From Thelephora terrestris (lineage: Eukaryota; Basidiomycota; Agaricomycetes; Thelephorales; Thelephoraceae): a stretch of DNA of 64,000 nucleotides. Positions 22,109 to 34,530 of this stretch are shown one piece after another; position 1 is the stretch's first letter, and each line of letters begins with the position of its first letter. The notes under the pieces were generated by a model. It was not told the DNA's origin, ran no database searches, and worked only from the letters and a program-made list of their open reading frames with translations. The stretch covers positions 248,001-312,000 of the forward strand of contig WIUZ02000017.1 of NCBI GenBank assembly GCA_015956445.1, given 5' to 3'. Made by a program: the position numbers and the translations under genes.

Positions 22109-23619
22109 CGGCCTACAGTAGCTCATACGTGCCATCAGAGTATTTTTCGAGCTTCCTGGCATTCCATAACGAAGCCATAAAGGGATTCTTTAGTTAGACT
22201 CTTTAGAAGGATCCGCATAATTGCAGGTGGATTCCGGTACATACCGATGCTTGAGGTTGCAAGGCCACGTTCGGTGATGGGGTTAGACTTCACTCAAGGC
22301 GAGAGGAAAACAGGGACGGGGTAGACCTCGGGAAGCGTTTTGATTTCCACCGCACGATTCGTATAAGAAAAGGTGAGGTCCTGATCACCACCCTGCTAGG
22401 AGAATGGGAGGAACGGGGGCGGCGTAACACCTCCTCCCCTGCTGCGCCTCGATTTATTTTCGCTCAAATTCTCCCCTCAACAAAACTTCCACTTTGGAAG
22501 AAGCATACTAAAATACAAGAAGAACCCTCCACCAGATCACACGACTGTTCTCGTACAAAACCTTTTTCTATTGGAGCCATCGGCGACCGCTGCAATCTCG
22601 GAAAGTACGACCCCCCTAACGCCAATATCACAAGTTGATTGGACGAAGTGGATGAGCTGTATGAGATTCCCGCCGTAAAACGGAATGGGGATCCGGTTGT
22701 GCCAGATGCCATTCTCTCCTGGATCACCTCCCTGGCGAGCTCGATTTTGTTTGTTTCGCTCGGGAGCGGAACAGACATTAGACAATCGTAGGGACAGACG
22801 GCCACGCGATGAAGAGGAATATAATTTGCAACATGCAATGGCATGTAACTAGACCTCTAGGTGTTGTTCGTCGATTGCATCAGCATCTCAAAGAGTAGCA
22901 GCTGTAACCCGGGTACATCTCGATGAATACGACACGAGCTGGAAACAATTCCTCACCCAAGGTCAAGAAGGCTCGGTCGACGTTCGACATCTGAGATGCA
23001 AAAGAGCTTCAGGATGTGCGTCGTCGAGGAATGGACACGAGGATGGATAAGTCGCGATTTGACCACTCTTCATGGAATAGAAACAAAAATATATTTCGCA
23101 GACCGTAAAGAAGCTAGGTACCTTTAATCTTGGAATTCCTTCAAACCCGTTCAGTAAGGGTCATCACCAGGAGAATTCAAGAAAGCCACAAAGGTGAAAT
23201 TTTTTCCAAAAATTGCCGACGGCCGAAGCGCGTCAGACGTGTCAGGATGTGTAATTTGCAATCAGCAAAAAACTGTGCCTCGGTAGAAACCTCACAGGCG
23301 ACAGTACATGCCCGAGCACAAGAGATAAAGAAAATCCCAGGTTCGATCGAGGCGCGGAATTTATCCTTTCGGTCCATGCGCACAGACCAAGTCCCACTTG
23401 TGTTTTGGTATGTTTGGCATCGGACCCACTCGGCAGTCGCCTTTCGGATTTTTGGCGATCGACAACCTTCGACAACCCCACTGGGAGCGGGCCAGCGTAA
23501 TTACAGATGTATTCTGAAACGTAATATATATGCTCAAGATCACGAGTAGCTCATGCTCAAAGCAGAAGGAAAACACGAACGAAGCAAACCTGAAAAGCGC
23601 TGTTCACGCCCCTGTGTAA
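22109..23619. other. Intergenic between convergent genes
   Basis: 1.5 kb between the monooxygenase (plus) and RAT1 (minus). Small open frames exist on both strands, none with a domain or a splice-linked partner. Confidence 0.5.
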
Positions 23620-26600
23620 TCAGTATCCCCTCCCACGACCTCTACCTCTCTGGTTGTATCCACCTCTGTTCCCGTAAGACTCGAAACCAGTGTTGTACTG
23701 TCCGCCGGATTGGTAACCCCCACCCGACTGATAGCCTCCCCCGGACTGGTAACCTCCACCGGGCTGATAACCACCAGCGTGATTGCCTCTACCAGATTGA
23801 TAGCCTCCAGAGTTATGACCACCACCCCCACCATAACCGCCCCGCCCGTGAGCACTGTTTTGCGGGGGTTGATTGTATCCACCACCCTGGCCGCCGCCAT
23901 ATCTATACCCTCCTTGACCTCCTTGGTTTCCATACCCTCCACCACCATACGAAGGACCTCCTCCTCTATGGGAAGGCGGACTTCCTCCCCTTCCAGTATA
24001 CCCATTCGACCCTCCGCGCGAGCTGTCGTGATAAGGATTATGTCCACCTCGACCACCCCCCTCGGATGACGGTTGATACGGAGGCCGTGAATCATACGGC
24101 GTTTGATGTGAACCTCTGTATCCACCCTGTTGGTGATATGAGTTTTGCGGCGTGTGCCTTCCGTACGAGCTGCTGTTGGTTTGAGTCGAGGGGTAGTGGT
24201 TCGAAGACTGGTTATATCCTCCATGATCCCGACCTCCGCCATAAGAACCATTCCGTGAGTCTTGACCATATCGCATCTCCCGAGCAGCCCCCTCGTACAT
24301 ATACATATTGCGTTGACCCCTACCACCACCCCGTCCGCGGTCTCCACCCCCACGACCACGCCCGCCGCGTCTGGTCACCTCTAAATCCTCTGGGGTGAGA
24401 ACCCTGGGGGACTTGGCCACGCCGGGTAGAAGAATTGACCGGTGGGGAGTCAGTTGCTTGGGGAAAAAGTAGAACGCAGAGAGGCTACGGTCGTCCGTGA
24501 TATCGGAGAGTCCTTGCGATGCCAAGGGAGAGTAGAACGTCGAGCCAGGTATGCAATCCGGATTAGGTAGGAGTGACCCGTTGATGCCCTTGCTTGTATG
24601 GTGGTCTATCGGCACAGGCTGAGGCGTCATCAGTAACCGCCAAGCAAACAAAACATGGGAGAGGGGTAGGGTACATACCTGTTGGCTCTTCTTCTTGCCG
24701 TAAAGGGCTTCCAACACAGGATACAGGGTGTTATCGTCGGATACGAACAGCAGATTGTTTCCCCACTTATTCCTTTCCACCTCGACTTCCGTCAGTTCCG
24801 GATAGCGTAGTTGCATCGCCTCCAAGAGTCGGCGTTCGTCGATGAACGGAAGAAGGGCAACACCCTGCCACGACATCCTCTTTCCGTTCATGTCGATCTC
24901 AAACGAAGTTGGGTAGAAATCAATAATAGGGGATTCAGGGTTGGTCATGAGTTCATGGAACACAGTAGGGATGTGCTTTCGACTATCAAAAAGGTGTCAG
25001 GACAAAGATACGAAGGAACAGTTTTGAGGGTAGCAAACCTGGCAGCGGGGAACACGCTCATAAGCTGCTCGAATGGCTTGAATGGTTGACCGGGATTAAA
25101 CTTGATATCCATTTGCTCGACGTCGATGAAATCTGCAGCAAAGGGGGCGAAATGGTAAGGGTAGTACCATTGCCACGAAGGTGTCTGCTATTTCGTAAGA
25201 ACACCTCACAGGAGAGGAAATTGTCCGGACACGACTCACTCCTTGGTAGTAGTAATGTAGAACCCATGCGAGGCCTTCGATATAATATGTTGTTAAACTG
25301 GGGGGGGGGAGGGGGGGTTAAAACCACTGCTCATGGACCTCAGATTATGCACACGTACCTTTTCCTGAACTCCGAGTCGGTGTATGGGACACCGAACTTT
25401 TGCTCGTAATATCGTTCGCGGTAACCAGGCTCCCAGAGTCTATACCCAAGATGTCAGGGTTAATAAAAGGGACGAGAAAAATGGGAGCTGACTTGACGGT
25501 ATCCTCCTGTTCCACGGTCCCATCGGGGTTCACTTTGAGCGCCAATGGTCCCTTCCCAGCTTCTTCGTCCTCATCCGGGATGAGGGGTGTGCTGTCCGAG
25601 TCTTCAGCCTCCTCCAACTTACGTTTGACCCCAGAGAGGAAACTCTCCGCGGCAGCACTGATTTCGATCTCCGCGGTCCCCACGAGGGTCTCCGCCTCCA
25701 TTGAAACATCCATGAAGGAGTCTCCACCAAGTCCCGGAATTTCATCCTCTTCCACAACCTCTGAAGTGACAGATAGCATCGGATCCTTGGCCATGGGATC
25801 TGCCGCATTCGACGAGGGTGTCGGTGATGGCAAGCCTCCCAGCTCCGCCTTGAGAACTTCCGCCGCACTCATGTTGGCCATGCGAATAGCCCTTCGATTA
25901 GCAACGATATCGCGGTTGGAACCTGCGAAAGCTAGTGTGGCTGCAGTTGCATTTTGAGCGGCATCAACGGTCTTCGGACCTCCCAAGCCCATCGAGTCTG
26001 CTCGAGCAGTAAAGTCAGGTCGCGGGGGTAGGGAAGCATGCAAAGGTGGGAATGAGGGGGGAGGTGTAGGATCGGCCGTTAAGTTTAACGACGGTGAAGG
26101 GCCGTCAGTCTGAGTCTGAGTCTGGTCACTCTTTCCTGCCATGTCTAATTTCCGTCGTTTTGCGTTCTGATCCTGTCGTTCCTCAGCTAATAAAGGAAGA
26201 AAAACGGCGATTGAACGAACAATGCCGGATTTGATAATTTAGAGTTTTGGTCAACACACTCAGGGGGTGGGGGGGATAATGCACCTTCACGTCTGCGCTT
26301 GAAAATATCGTCTTCTCGTCTAGCAAGTCCCGAGAGAATTATCTCAGCTCTTGAGAGCTCAAGGTGGCCGTGGTTTGTGAGATAGCCACCCATTCTAGGC
26401 AGCTCATCTTTCCAGATCTTCAACAGAGTATCAATCGCGCCTTCTCGAATCTCAAGTGATGGTAGATGGGGTAGGAAATCATTGCCGACAAAAAAGATGA
26501 GGAGCACCCAGTCATCAATTGCTTGTTCGAGACTGAAAGGGAAAGGGATTTGCGGAACGCTGAGTTCGACTTCGAGATACTCTCGCAAGATGGAGACATC

Positions 26601-27881
26601 GAGAAATATGAAGGGTTTTTCCTTGGGTGGCTCCTTCTTTACTTCAGCTTTGGTTCCAGTACATTGTGCTGCGTAGTGTCCCTCCTGACCACAGATGCGA
26701 CACGCACTGGGCGAGGTATCCTGGAAAAAGACATCCTCACGAAGAACCCTGAAGTGGGGTTCATGAGTAGCGAGCGCAAGCATGATGAGGTCAGCATCCT
26801 TTAGACGAGGTGAGTCGTCGCGAAACCTGCAGAACAGAGAGAGACATACCAAGCCGTAAATAACGTGTTTGGTGTTGGGGTCATGACCGCGGTTTACACG
26901 CTGACGGCGTATAAAGTCCATGATCTTATGCTCTCCCTCGCCCGGCACGCTAGCATCGGAAATGTAAACTTGCATCTATCGAGAGTCAGTTCGGTGCAGA
27001 GCATCAAGCTCCGTGACATACGTTCTTCCAGCCAGGGTCCGTATTGAGCTTCTGGACTACCCAGTATCGCAGCGAGTTGGCAAGAAGGTCCATGAAGGGC
27101 GTGCCAGGCGTGATAGCATTTGAGTCCCATGCCTCCTTGGTTTCAGAGGTAATCTCCTTGCCCATTGCTGTAGCAAAAAGTGAGCACTTTCTCATTTTTT
27201 GAGTTGAGAGGCGACATACCCCTCCATTCTGCCTCAGCCTCTAGGCGTGCGTCGTACTTTTCACGTGCTTCCTGGGCAGAGCGGAATCGTCGGGACCTTT
27301 GTTGATTCATCTTGGCTCTTGGGGCAACTCCGTCTACCAAAAAGCATTACTATCCAATAGAACTTGAACCACGTAGGCGACTCACCAATGGCCATGAAGA
27401 GCAACTTCCGCGGTCGAACCATGTTCACAACCCGTTCTGTGTACTTGAAAACTTCCACCATCATCTCCTCCTCGGTCTCTGGTGCAGGTTTCCCTTCGGG
27501 ATGCGTACAGGGGTGAACCTACGCACAGATGAAGGAGTCAGCCACACTTTCAGAGTCAAATTCACGCCGGAAACGTACAATACCGTTCATGTCCAGGTAG
27601 AGGTTGTCGAATTCCATGCCGTTGGGGTTGGGGCCGGAGATGTTAACAGGAATCGGAACGTCTTGGCCATCTTCCCCAGGAAGAGTGGTCTCTTCTTCTT
27701 CCGCGACAGGCATGACTGACGGGAACGTTATACTCTAAAATGCGACTTCAAATGAAGTGAGCGCTTACCAATTTTCGGATACTTTTTGCTCAACCAGCGG
27801 AAGAGAGCGGGAACACCCTGTAAGCATTTGGGAATGAGCCAGTGGAAGAAACGCGACACTGAGCAGCGGTAAGCTCACCAT
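23620..27881 (-). CDS. RAT1: 5'-3' exoribonuclease 2 (Rat1/Xrn2)
   Basis: Fourteen exons on the minus strand: 27881-27879, 27817-27769, 27715-27579, 27518-27386, 27333-27220, 27167-27022, 26975-26850, 26798-26285, 26186-25493, 25439-25359, 25297-25240, 25184-25039, 24982-24679, 24618-23620, giving 1167 aa. The N-terminus [18 protein letters not shown] and acidic motifs [23 protein letters not shown] and [16 protein letters not shown] define the XRN active site. A CCHC zinc knuckle ([14 protein letters not shown]), typical of Xrn2 but not Xrn1, follows, then [10 protein letters not shown] and the conserved [13 protein letters not shown] region. The C-terminus is a Gly/Tyr/Arg-rich RGG tail of about 250 residues. 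Nuclear role: Pol II termination and rRNA/snoRNA processing. The ATG is its own coding exon, split from GVPALF by intron 27818-27878. Confidence 0.95.
23690..23785 (-). repeat. Short in-gene repeats coding GGYQSG units in RAT1
   Basis: The 3' part of the last RAT1 exon has imperfect repeats of about 18 nt that code GGYQSG-type hexapeptides, part of a longer RGG/GGY low-complexity tail. Repeat number is likely to vary between strains. Confidence 0.6.
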
Positions 27882-28083
27882 GGCAGGTCGTTAGCGGGAA
27901 AAGTGTGGGTGACGAAGTGAGACTGCCTCGGATCTTACCGAGTCAAGCCGATCGTGGCGTGGAAATACGTGGCGATGAAGGGGAGTACTCAGTGGAGGTA
28001 ACGATGGACAATCCGGGATTAATGGACAGGCTAAGAGACGTATCTACCACCAAGTCTACGAGAAAAGCGAATCCAAATTAAAC

Positions 28084-31000
28084 TCAACCTCCAATGGCAG
28101 AAACAATCAGACCACACGCCCCCTCCTTCTCCGCCCGCACACTCAGTTCAAGCGTCACGCCCTGAGTCTTCGAGTGCGTCATCCGACACCTCACCAACGC
28201 CTTTCCAGAGCCTCCGGCACCAACAACCATCCCCGCCAGTTGCAGTGTGTGGACGGTAGTAGAAGCGGGATCTTCTGTGCCTCCGAGCGCTTGCATGTTG
28301 AGAATCTCGATGATGGAATCGCAGGCAGCTGAGGATTTCGGTGGTCGGTGACAAGAATCAAAACGCGAGAGAAAAGGACCTACCTTTGAGGCTCTCCATG
28401 GCAGAGAGCGAGAATGTCTCGGTTGCACTTGCACCTCCCCTCAACCTGTCCCACTCTGACGAGAACGTGACATAGGTTGGAATGATGTAATCTCCAGCAC
28501 CCAATTCAACCTCCTCCAACTGGTACTCGTCCTCGTAGCCATCCTCTTCGGGCTCGCCAGTTGATGGATCGACCTCCTTGCTAACGAACTTCAGCACACA
28601 TTGGAACGACCCAGAAGCGTACTCCTCTGGAGAATCCCGGGTGAAAGAAACGTAGACGATTCCGGGGGATGTCGCTGCTGAGAGAGACGGGAGCGGGATA
28701 ATGAAATCCTCCGTAAGGCTGGTCTCAGCAGATAGTTGCATGACAACAGCGACCTGTTCCAAGACCGTGTCTGGTATTGTGTTCGAGACATTGAACTGGG
28801 CCGCCGTTAGAGTTACCCAATAACGAGAGGAAAACTGCGGACCTGGAATACAACATGTTCGGCGAAAATATGCTTGACACAGGTCACTTGATACTCCGTC
28901 TCGCTCTCCGTCAGCTGGGCCGGCTTCGAACTTCCCAGGACTTCACCATACGTCGCCAACTCGGGGACCTCCTTGAGTTGTTGGATGAATGCCGACTGTG
29001 TCTCCACCGCAGATAGCTGTGGCGTGGGTGTGACCTCCTTCTTGCTTGGGAAACCAACAGTTTCGAGTGAGCTTGGCCCTGTGTTGGGGTGAGATTTCGG
29101 AAAAGCGGTGATGATACCAAGAGAAGCTTACGGGCAGAGTCGGCAGCGGCTTGAGCCCTGCTGATTTTGGGGATCGAAGAAGCGTCGAACGGGGTGGCAG
29201 AAGCTGATGGGTCATTGACGTATGAAACAAGTTTCGATTCAAGAACGTCGAGCGAGAAAACAGATTCTGAAAACCGGTAAGCCAGGTTACAGGTACTGAA
29301 CTTATCCGGTGATCTACCTTCTTTCACGTAGGCATCAGCCAGTAAACATTCCTTGAACATTCTCAGGTACATTGCCGCCCGATCTCGGACCTCATCGTCA
29401 ACGTCATCCAAACACCTTGGAGGGTTCATCAGGCACGAGAGAAAACAGTGCATGGGGTCTACTTACCTATTCAGCAGGGTATTGATACTCTTCTTCAACC
29501 CGGAATCGTTCGAATTCAGACCAAATTTAGCCAGGCTGCCAACAGCTGCAGCCCGAACGGTCGCGTTCTCCAACACGACTCGATTATAGATGAATCTGAT
29601 ATACTTAGTAGGCTGTGGAGCCTTGGGGCCCTCGATACCCAACAGGTGCAGGATCCTGACGGACAGCTTCGTAAATTCGCAGTCCTCGATGAACTCGCAA
29701 AGATGCGAGAGCGCCTGTTCTTTGCAAGCGGAGATGAACTTGACCATCTCGAAGATGGCCTCCACAACTGCACGCTTAAAGTCGTACCCTCCTTCGTCAC
29801 GGAGCACTCCGGAGAGGAAAGAAAGCATTGCAGCATGCTTGTCTGGGAATTTGAGGCAGAGTGACCGGATTGCATCTACAACAATGACCTTGAACTCATC
29901 ACTGATGTCACTCATGAATCCGCTGATCTGTTTCATGAGCCTGTCGACGGAAGCCTCGTTGCCGGTCTGCACGCGCACGTAAGCCATCGATGCTCTTCGA
30001 GGTTAAGAGGGCGCACCTTGAGTAACGTGGTGATGGCATAAGTAGCAACGCTGCGGTTAGCGTCACCGATGAGGTTCTCGAGGTCAACGTTCACAGAGGC
30101 AACATTTGAGGGATGGGTGACGGCCAACGCGGCCAAAATTCGGGTAGCCGCAAAACGCAGGGTTGCCTTTGGCGATGACAAAAAAAGTTGAAGGACTGGG
30201 TGCAAGATCAGACTCGCGATCCATCAAACAAGTGGGGGATGACTTGCCTCCAATTGCCCTCATCAACTGGAAAGTGGGGACATTTTTTATTTCGCAGATT
30301 ACCCGAGCGGCTTCGAGATTGACCATATCGCTCTTGTGTTTTAACCAGCCGTCGAGAAGGTCGAGCATCTGCTTTTGAACACTGGCAACTCCACGTTAGT
30401 CTCGGTCAACTGAAACGGGGCGGAAAGATCAACTTTGGGTCCTCCTCCAGAACTTTGGCGGCGTATCTGATCAGCATACACAAAGCCATCGGGTTCTTCA
30501 ACGTGGTGCCTGCGCCAGTCTTTCCTCCACCCAACTGCTGGATCATTTTGGTTATGGCCATTCTGTCCTGTTGCCTGATCAGGTAGAGCAACCCGAGGGC
30601 ATGGTATTGGGTGATATAGCTGGTGGAAGGGACCGCCTGATAACCTGAAGTTTGCTGACCGGCGCTTCCTCCCCACGCAGTAAGGTATCCACCACTAGCT
30701 GAGCTACCGAATAGCGATGTTGAAGACTTGGAATTGACGGCTTCCTGGGCTTCGTTGGCCCATCGCTTCACGACGTCTTTTGCGTTGGGGAAGAGGTGGT
30801 AGGATGAAACCAGCGCGGCTGAGGAAATCGAAGGAGTCTTATCAACGATCGCAGCTTTGAAGAACCTCTCAAAACCTTGAGCCATCGACGGCTAATACAC
30901 CCGGAGAGTAAGCTGGAGTCTCAAATCCAGACAACAGGAAACACACGTCGATAATGCGACACAGAGCGCGGATTGAATTTGGCCGGTAGATGACTTCAGA

Positions 31001-31385
31001 GTTTGGTTGCATATCTTTCATGATACTACTGGTGACCATGATTACATCCTCTGCTGTGCCCGCGAGCTCCTTGATCGTCAAGTAGACCATCTGCCGCAGC
31101 GCGCTCTGCATTCGTAGCTGTCAATGTGATATCCGGTAAGAAAGCAAGAAAACTAACGTCTTTGTGCTGAAACAATTTCGTAGTGCCAAAAAACAGGGTA
31201 GTAGCCTCCTGGGCACTGAAGCTTTCTCCAACGTAGAGAAGGTGGACGATCCTCGTGAGTAGTGCCCTGCATTTTCGTGGACTTATTGGAGAATCGTTGA
31301 AGACGCGAGCTTCCTGGATCACTGTCGTCTTGTTGTTGTAGTACGCGCTGAGACCCTCGTCATCCTTTTTCGAAGCGAACGCCAT
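28084..31385 (-). CDS. SEC21: Coatomer gamma subunit (gamma-COP, Sec21)
   Basis: Eleven exons on the minus strand: 31385-31158, 31105-30947, 30891-30434, 30381-30248, 30195-30017, 29966-29467, 29415-29318, 29266-29132, 29078-28843, 28795-28384, 28328-28084, giving 927 aa. Start [20 protein letters not shown] is followed by the adaptin-like HEAT trunk ([59 protein letters not shown]), an Ala/Ser linker, and the gamma-COP appendage ([31 protein letters not shown], terminal [22 protein letters not shown]). This subunit is part of the COPI coat for Golgi-to-ER transport. Intron 30196-30247 has a GC donor (GCAAGT). It lies in tandem with RAT1, 202 bases upstream of it. Confidence 0.95.
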
Positions 31386-32337
31386 GGTCAAGATCGAGAC
31401 GAACGCTAGCGGTGTTCGCGTGGCTGAAGTGTCAACGGCGATTGCCGAAAGCGGTGACAAGCGCCCGCGTCTGACCATACGTTGTAAGCCCTTTGCTGCC
31501 ATCATTGGTTTCAAGAAAAACGCTGGCAGTATTCCGCAGGTTCCAGGGTCTTTCCGATTCTACTCGACTATAACAACGTTGGTTTTCCCCCATACCCTTG
31601 ACGAACCAAGATCCTGGATCTCGTCGAAGGCATCCTCCCTTGACCCTCGTATACGCTGTCGCCCTATCAGATTCCTTGGTCTATGGATACTCCACCGCGC
31701 TCCCTACCTTGAGAAGTCGGCAACGGCATTCGCGGTGTGCATGTGAGCACCGACAACCATAGTATCGCTGTTTGTTCAATCAGCTATCAATCAATTGCCA
31801 ATGACGCCCAGGGAAACAGCGCCTTCGCAGTGTTGTTGATATGAGATTTTGAGCTTTGAGAATAAGCGGGCCGAGCGCCGAACAACGATGCTGTGTCGCT
31901 ATCCATTTGCACGGCGACACATACCGTGAGACCCTTGATGAAGGGGCGGATGGGTTGGTTTCACAAACATAGCTCATCATGCATCATGCACTAGGACCTC
32001 CCATCATGTGCTTACGCGCGTAACTGTCGCCAGGGTCAGAGGCCCTAAGATACCAGGCGTCCAGGGTTGCAAAAACTTCTGAAGAAGGTCAGTGCTGATG
32101 CAGATGCATGGTGGGCGGCCCGGCTGTCAGAACCCCAGTGACAAGCGTGCATTTTAGCCCTGGTCGCCAGTCACAGTTAGCGCATGGCACTGTGGAAATT
32201 GATCCCATTCTCTTGGGAGGAGATCAAACAGACAACATCGCTCTTTCTGACGGTCATGGCGGTTATCCTGCAGGTTATTAAGGCAACGGGAAGAAATGAG
32301 AACTGCCAATATTCTCCTCTTTGCCGTTCAGACGCCA
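31386..32337. other. Intergenic between divergent SEC21 and the DUF6533-type gene
   Basis: About 950 bases upstream of SEC21 (minus) and of the next plus-strand gene. No coding pattern or clear element. Confidence 0.5.
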
Positions 32338-33890
32338 ATGGACTCTGTCATTCAGAATGGTTGGAACCAGTTGCGTCGTTTTGCTCTTCCTCTGCCGCTT
32401 ATGATCCTGACTCTGGATATTTGAATCCGACCAGGCTCGCTGTCCAGTACACTGATTTGGCCGCGCTCAGTAAGGGCCACATTATGCACGTTCAACTTGC
32501 CCTTTGTCCTGACCTCAGCATTTGATCTAGCGTTTCTTTACTACGACTACACATTGACCTTTGACTGCGAGCGCCGCCTTTTTTGGTCACCGCATAGCTT
32601 CAAGCAGTGGGGCTCAATTCTGTTCTTTCTCAATCGGTACTGTGGGGTCATTGGCAACGCCCCAGTATTCATCCAGTTATTCGTGCAACCTGGGCCGGCT
32701 TTGTACCTCTGCAAGCCCGTGTATTCATACCACCAAATCCTGGCGGTCATAACGCAAGCGATCGTCGTGTGTAGGCAGCTCTGTTCTCCCAACATTCTAG
32801 TCACCTAACTGATCTCTAAATAGTGACCTTTGTCACGAGAACCTATGCCTTATATGATAGGAGCCGTGCGGTGCTCGCCGGATTAGTATCTCTGGCTCTC
32901 GGTGGTATTATGCTTGGCGGCGTCAGTACTGGTCACTGGGAAATCGACCATCGCTGAAATGAAGTTACTGGTCTAGGTGATGATTTTCCAGGGCAAAAAA
33001 CTTCCTGCAGACCCAGCACTTCCCGAGGGATCAATCGGTTGTCCTGCGGGTCTCTCATGGTCTCAGTAAGTAGATGCATGTTTTCCGATTAAAAGTCATC
33101 CCTCATTTGAAGTCGCTAGGTCATGGCGTCAGTGTTACAGTGTCACCTGCCGTTCGTTCTGATAACTATGGTTCTTCATCAAGGCTTGGCTGTGGCCTGG
33201 GGCGGACTCATGGTCTTCGATTTCATCACGGTAATCATGACACTTGTGAAGACGATACAAATCAACAGAAGGTGTGGGAGAGGGCATGCTATCATCCAAG
33301 TCCTGATGCGAGACGGTAGGAACATTTAGTGAAGCTTTTTTTTAAAAGTGCTAAGCCCGTCATTCAGGTATCATGTACTTCGGGTACGCCTCATCCCCGA
33401 TGCCGGCCCGGTGATGAAGGGCGCTAAAAGATGACACAGAATCATTAGTCTTGCGACGTTGTCCAACGTTCTCTCGTTCTTGGTATGTGCTCCTTAACCG
33501 TCTGTGGAACGTGCGATTCGCTGACTCTCACGAAGCACGGAACCGTGAGTCAACACCTCAATGATCATGCTCTACGTTCTCATATCATCAAGGAACTGAC
33601 GCGCGGCGTTTCAACCACGATAACGAACGCGTAAGGGCATCGTCGAAATCATGAACACTGAAATGGGCCCTTATATTGTTACCAGCCTAGCAAGCGTGTT
33701 GGTCTCTCGGTTAATGTTCAACCTTCGCGAGCCAAGAGTCCATCCTAGCGAGGGGTCGTTTGACCCCGTAAGCCAACATACGCTGAGTATGTCGACGAGG
33801 TTATCCTCCGAACCACCGAGGTCCGTTTTATCTCTAGGTATGACGAGGGGAGGCGGTCTGATTCCGTTCTTCGAACGGCTACAGCGATGA
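32338..33890 (+). CDS. DUF6533-type multi-pass membrane protein (start uncertain)
   Basis: Resolved exons: about 32435-32469, 32519-32770, 32824-32921, 32977 to about 33065, about 33120-33315, 33368-33383, 33449-33482, 33536-33544 (9 nt), 33593-33630, 33686-33890. The family marks are LYYDYTLTFDCERR, SILFFLNRYCGVIGN, VTRTYALYDRSR, LAVAWGGLMVFDFI, the MRDGIMYFG junction and SVLVSRLMFNLREP. These give the seven-helix layout of the large Agaricomycete family with an N-terminal DUF6533 segment; function unknown. The first exon and start are not settled (an ATG at 32338 is only a candidate). The join near 33066-33140 does not keep frame with the obvious donor, so either an unusual splice site or a break is present there. 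Confidence 0.62.
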
Positions 33891-34530
33891 TCCTGATTGG
33901 TGACCACGGCAAGAGGTCGTGACATGACTACCTTTCAAATGAGTCCTGGGCCGGGGTGGAAGCGGGGCTGAACTCCGCACATGCAACCGACCAGGTTATT
34001 CATGAGTTCGGGTCGATCGTTGTCCAACGGGCGACTATCCGTGTTCCTGCTAGGTATTATCATACTCGTCGTAGAAGGGTGACAGTAGCCGTAGTTCGCG
34101 GTGTTCCTTACTCAACAGAGCGGCCGGGGTCCCTCATTCTTCCTTAATATTCCCTATATACTCAATTGCACATCTTAATAACCCTACGGATAGCCACCCT
34201 AAGAAACCCTCTACAACACCTGAAGATACGCGCACCCCCTAATCTACAACCAAAATACAACCAAGACCAACTAAATAACGGAAAAGATCGGGGGACTCTT
34301 CTCAACCGGACTTCCGGTCTTCTGCTCATTGAATCGCTCGTGGCCCGCCTCCGAGGTGGAACCCTGAAGGTCGACATAAGAGGCATTGGGAGTTGGGCCC
34401 ATCTGCATTTCGTCGAACACGGGCACAGTTTTCTTTCCGTGGCCCGTGAGTTTTTTGCTGCATCAACACGGCACCCCGTAGGCGGTGATCAGAGAAGCGC
34501 TCCAAATCTCGAGCACACTGAATCCGCAAC
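33891..34530. other. Intergenic between convergent genes
   Basis: Space between the DUF6533-type gene (plus) and the purine permease (minus). The part nearest 34530 may still belong to the permease: a GTAAGT donor overlaps its proposed stop codon, so a further 3' exon cannot be excluded. Confidence 0.4.

Noticed and set aside
23604-24398. Long open frames on both other frames opposite and within the RAT1 3' exon
   Set aside because: They arise from the Gly/Arg/Tyr-rich biased codons of the Rat1 tail; the Rat1 frame fits conserved exon phases.
25298-25320. C-rich (G-rich on plus strand) tract as a possible G-quadruplex or microsatellite
   Set aside because: It is the polypyrimidine tract before the RAT1 exon 11 acceptor; explained by splicing.
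25400-25957. 185-codon plus-strand frame in the middle of RAT1
   Set aside because: Antisense shadow of a coding exon that has clear Xrn2 continuity on the minus strand.
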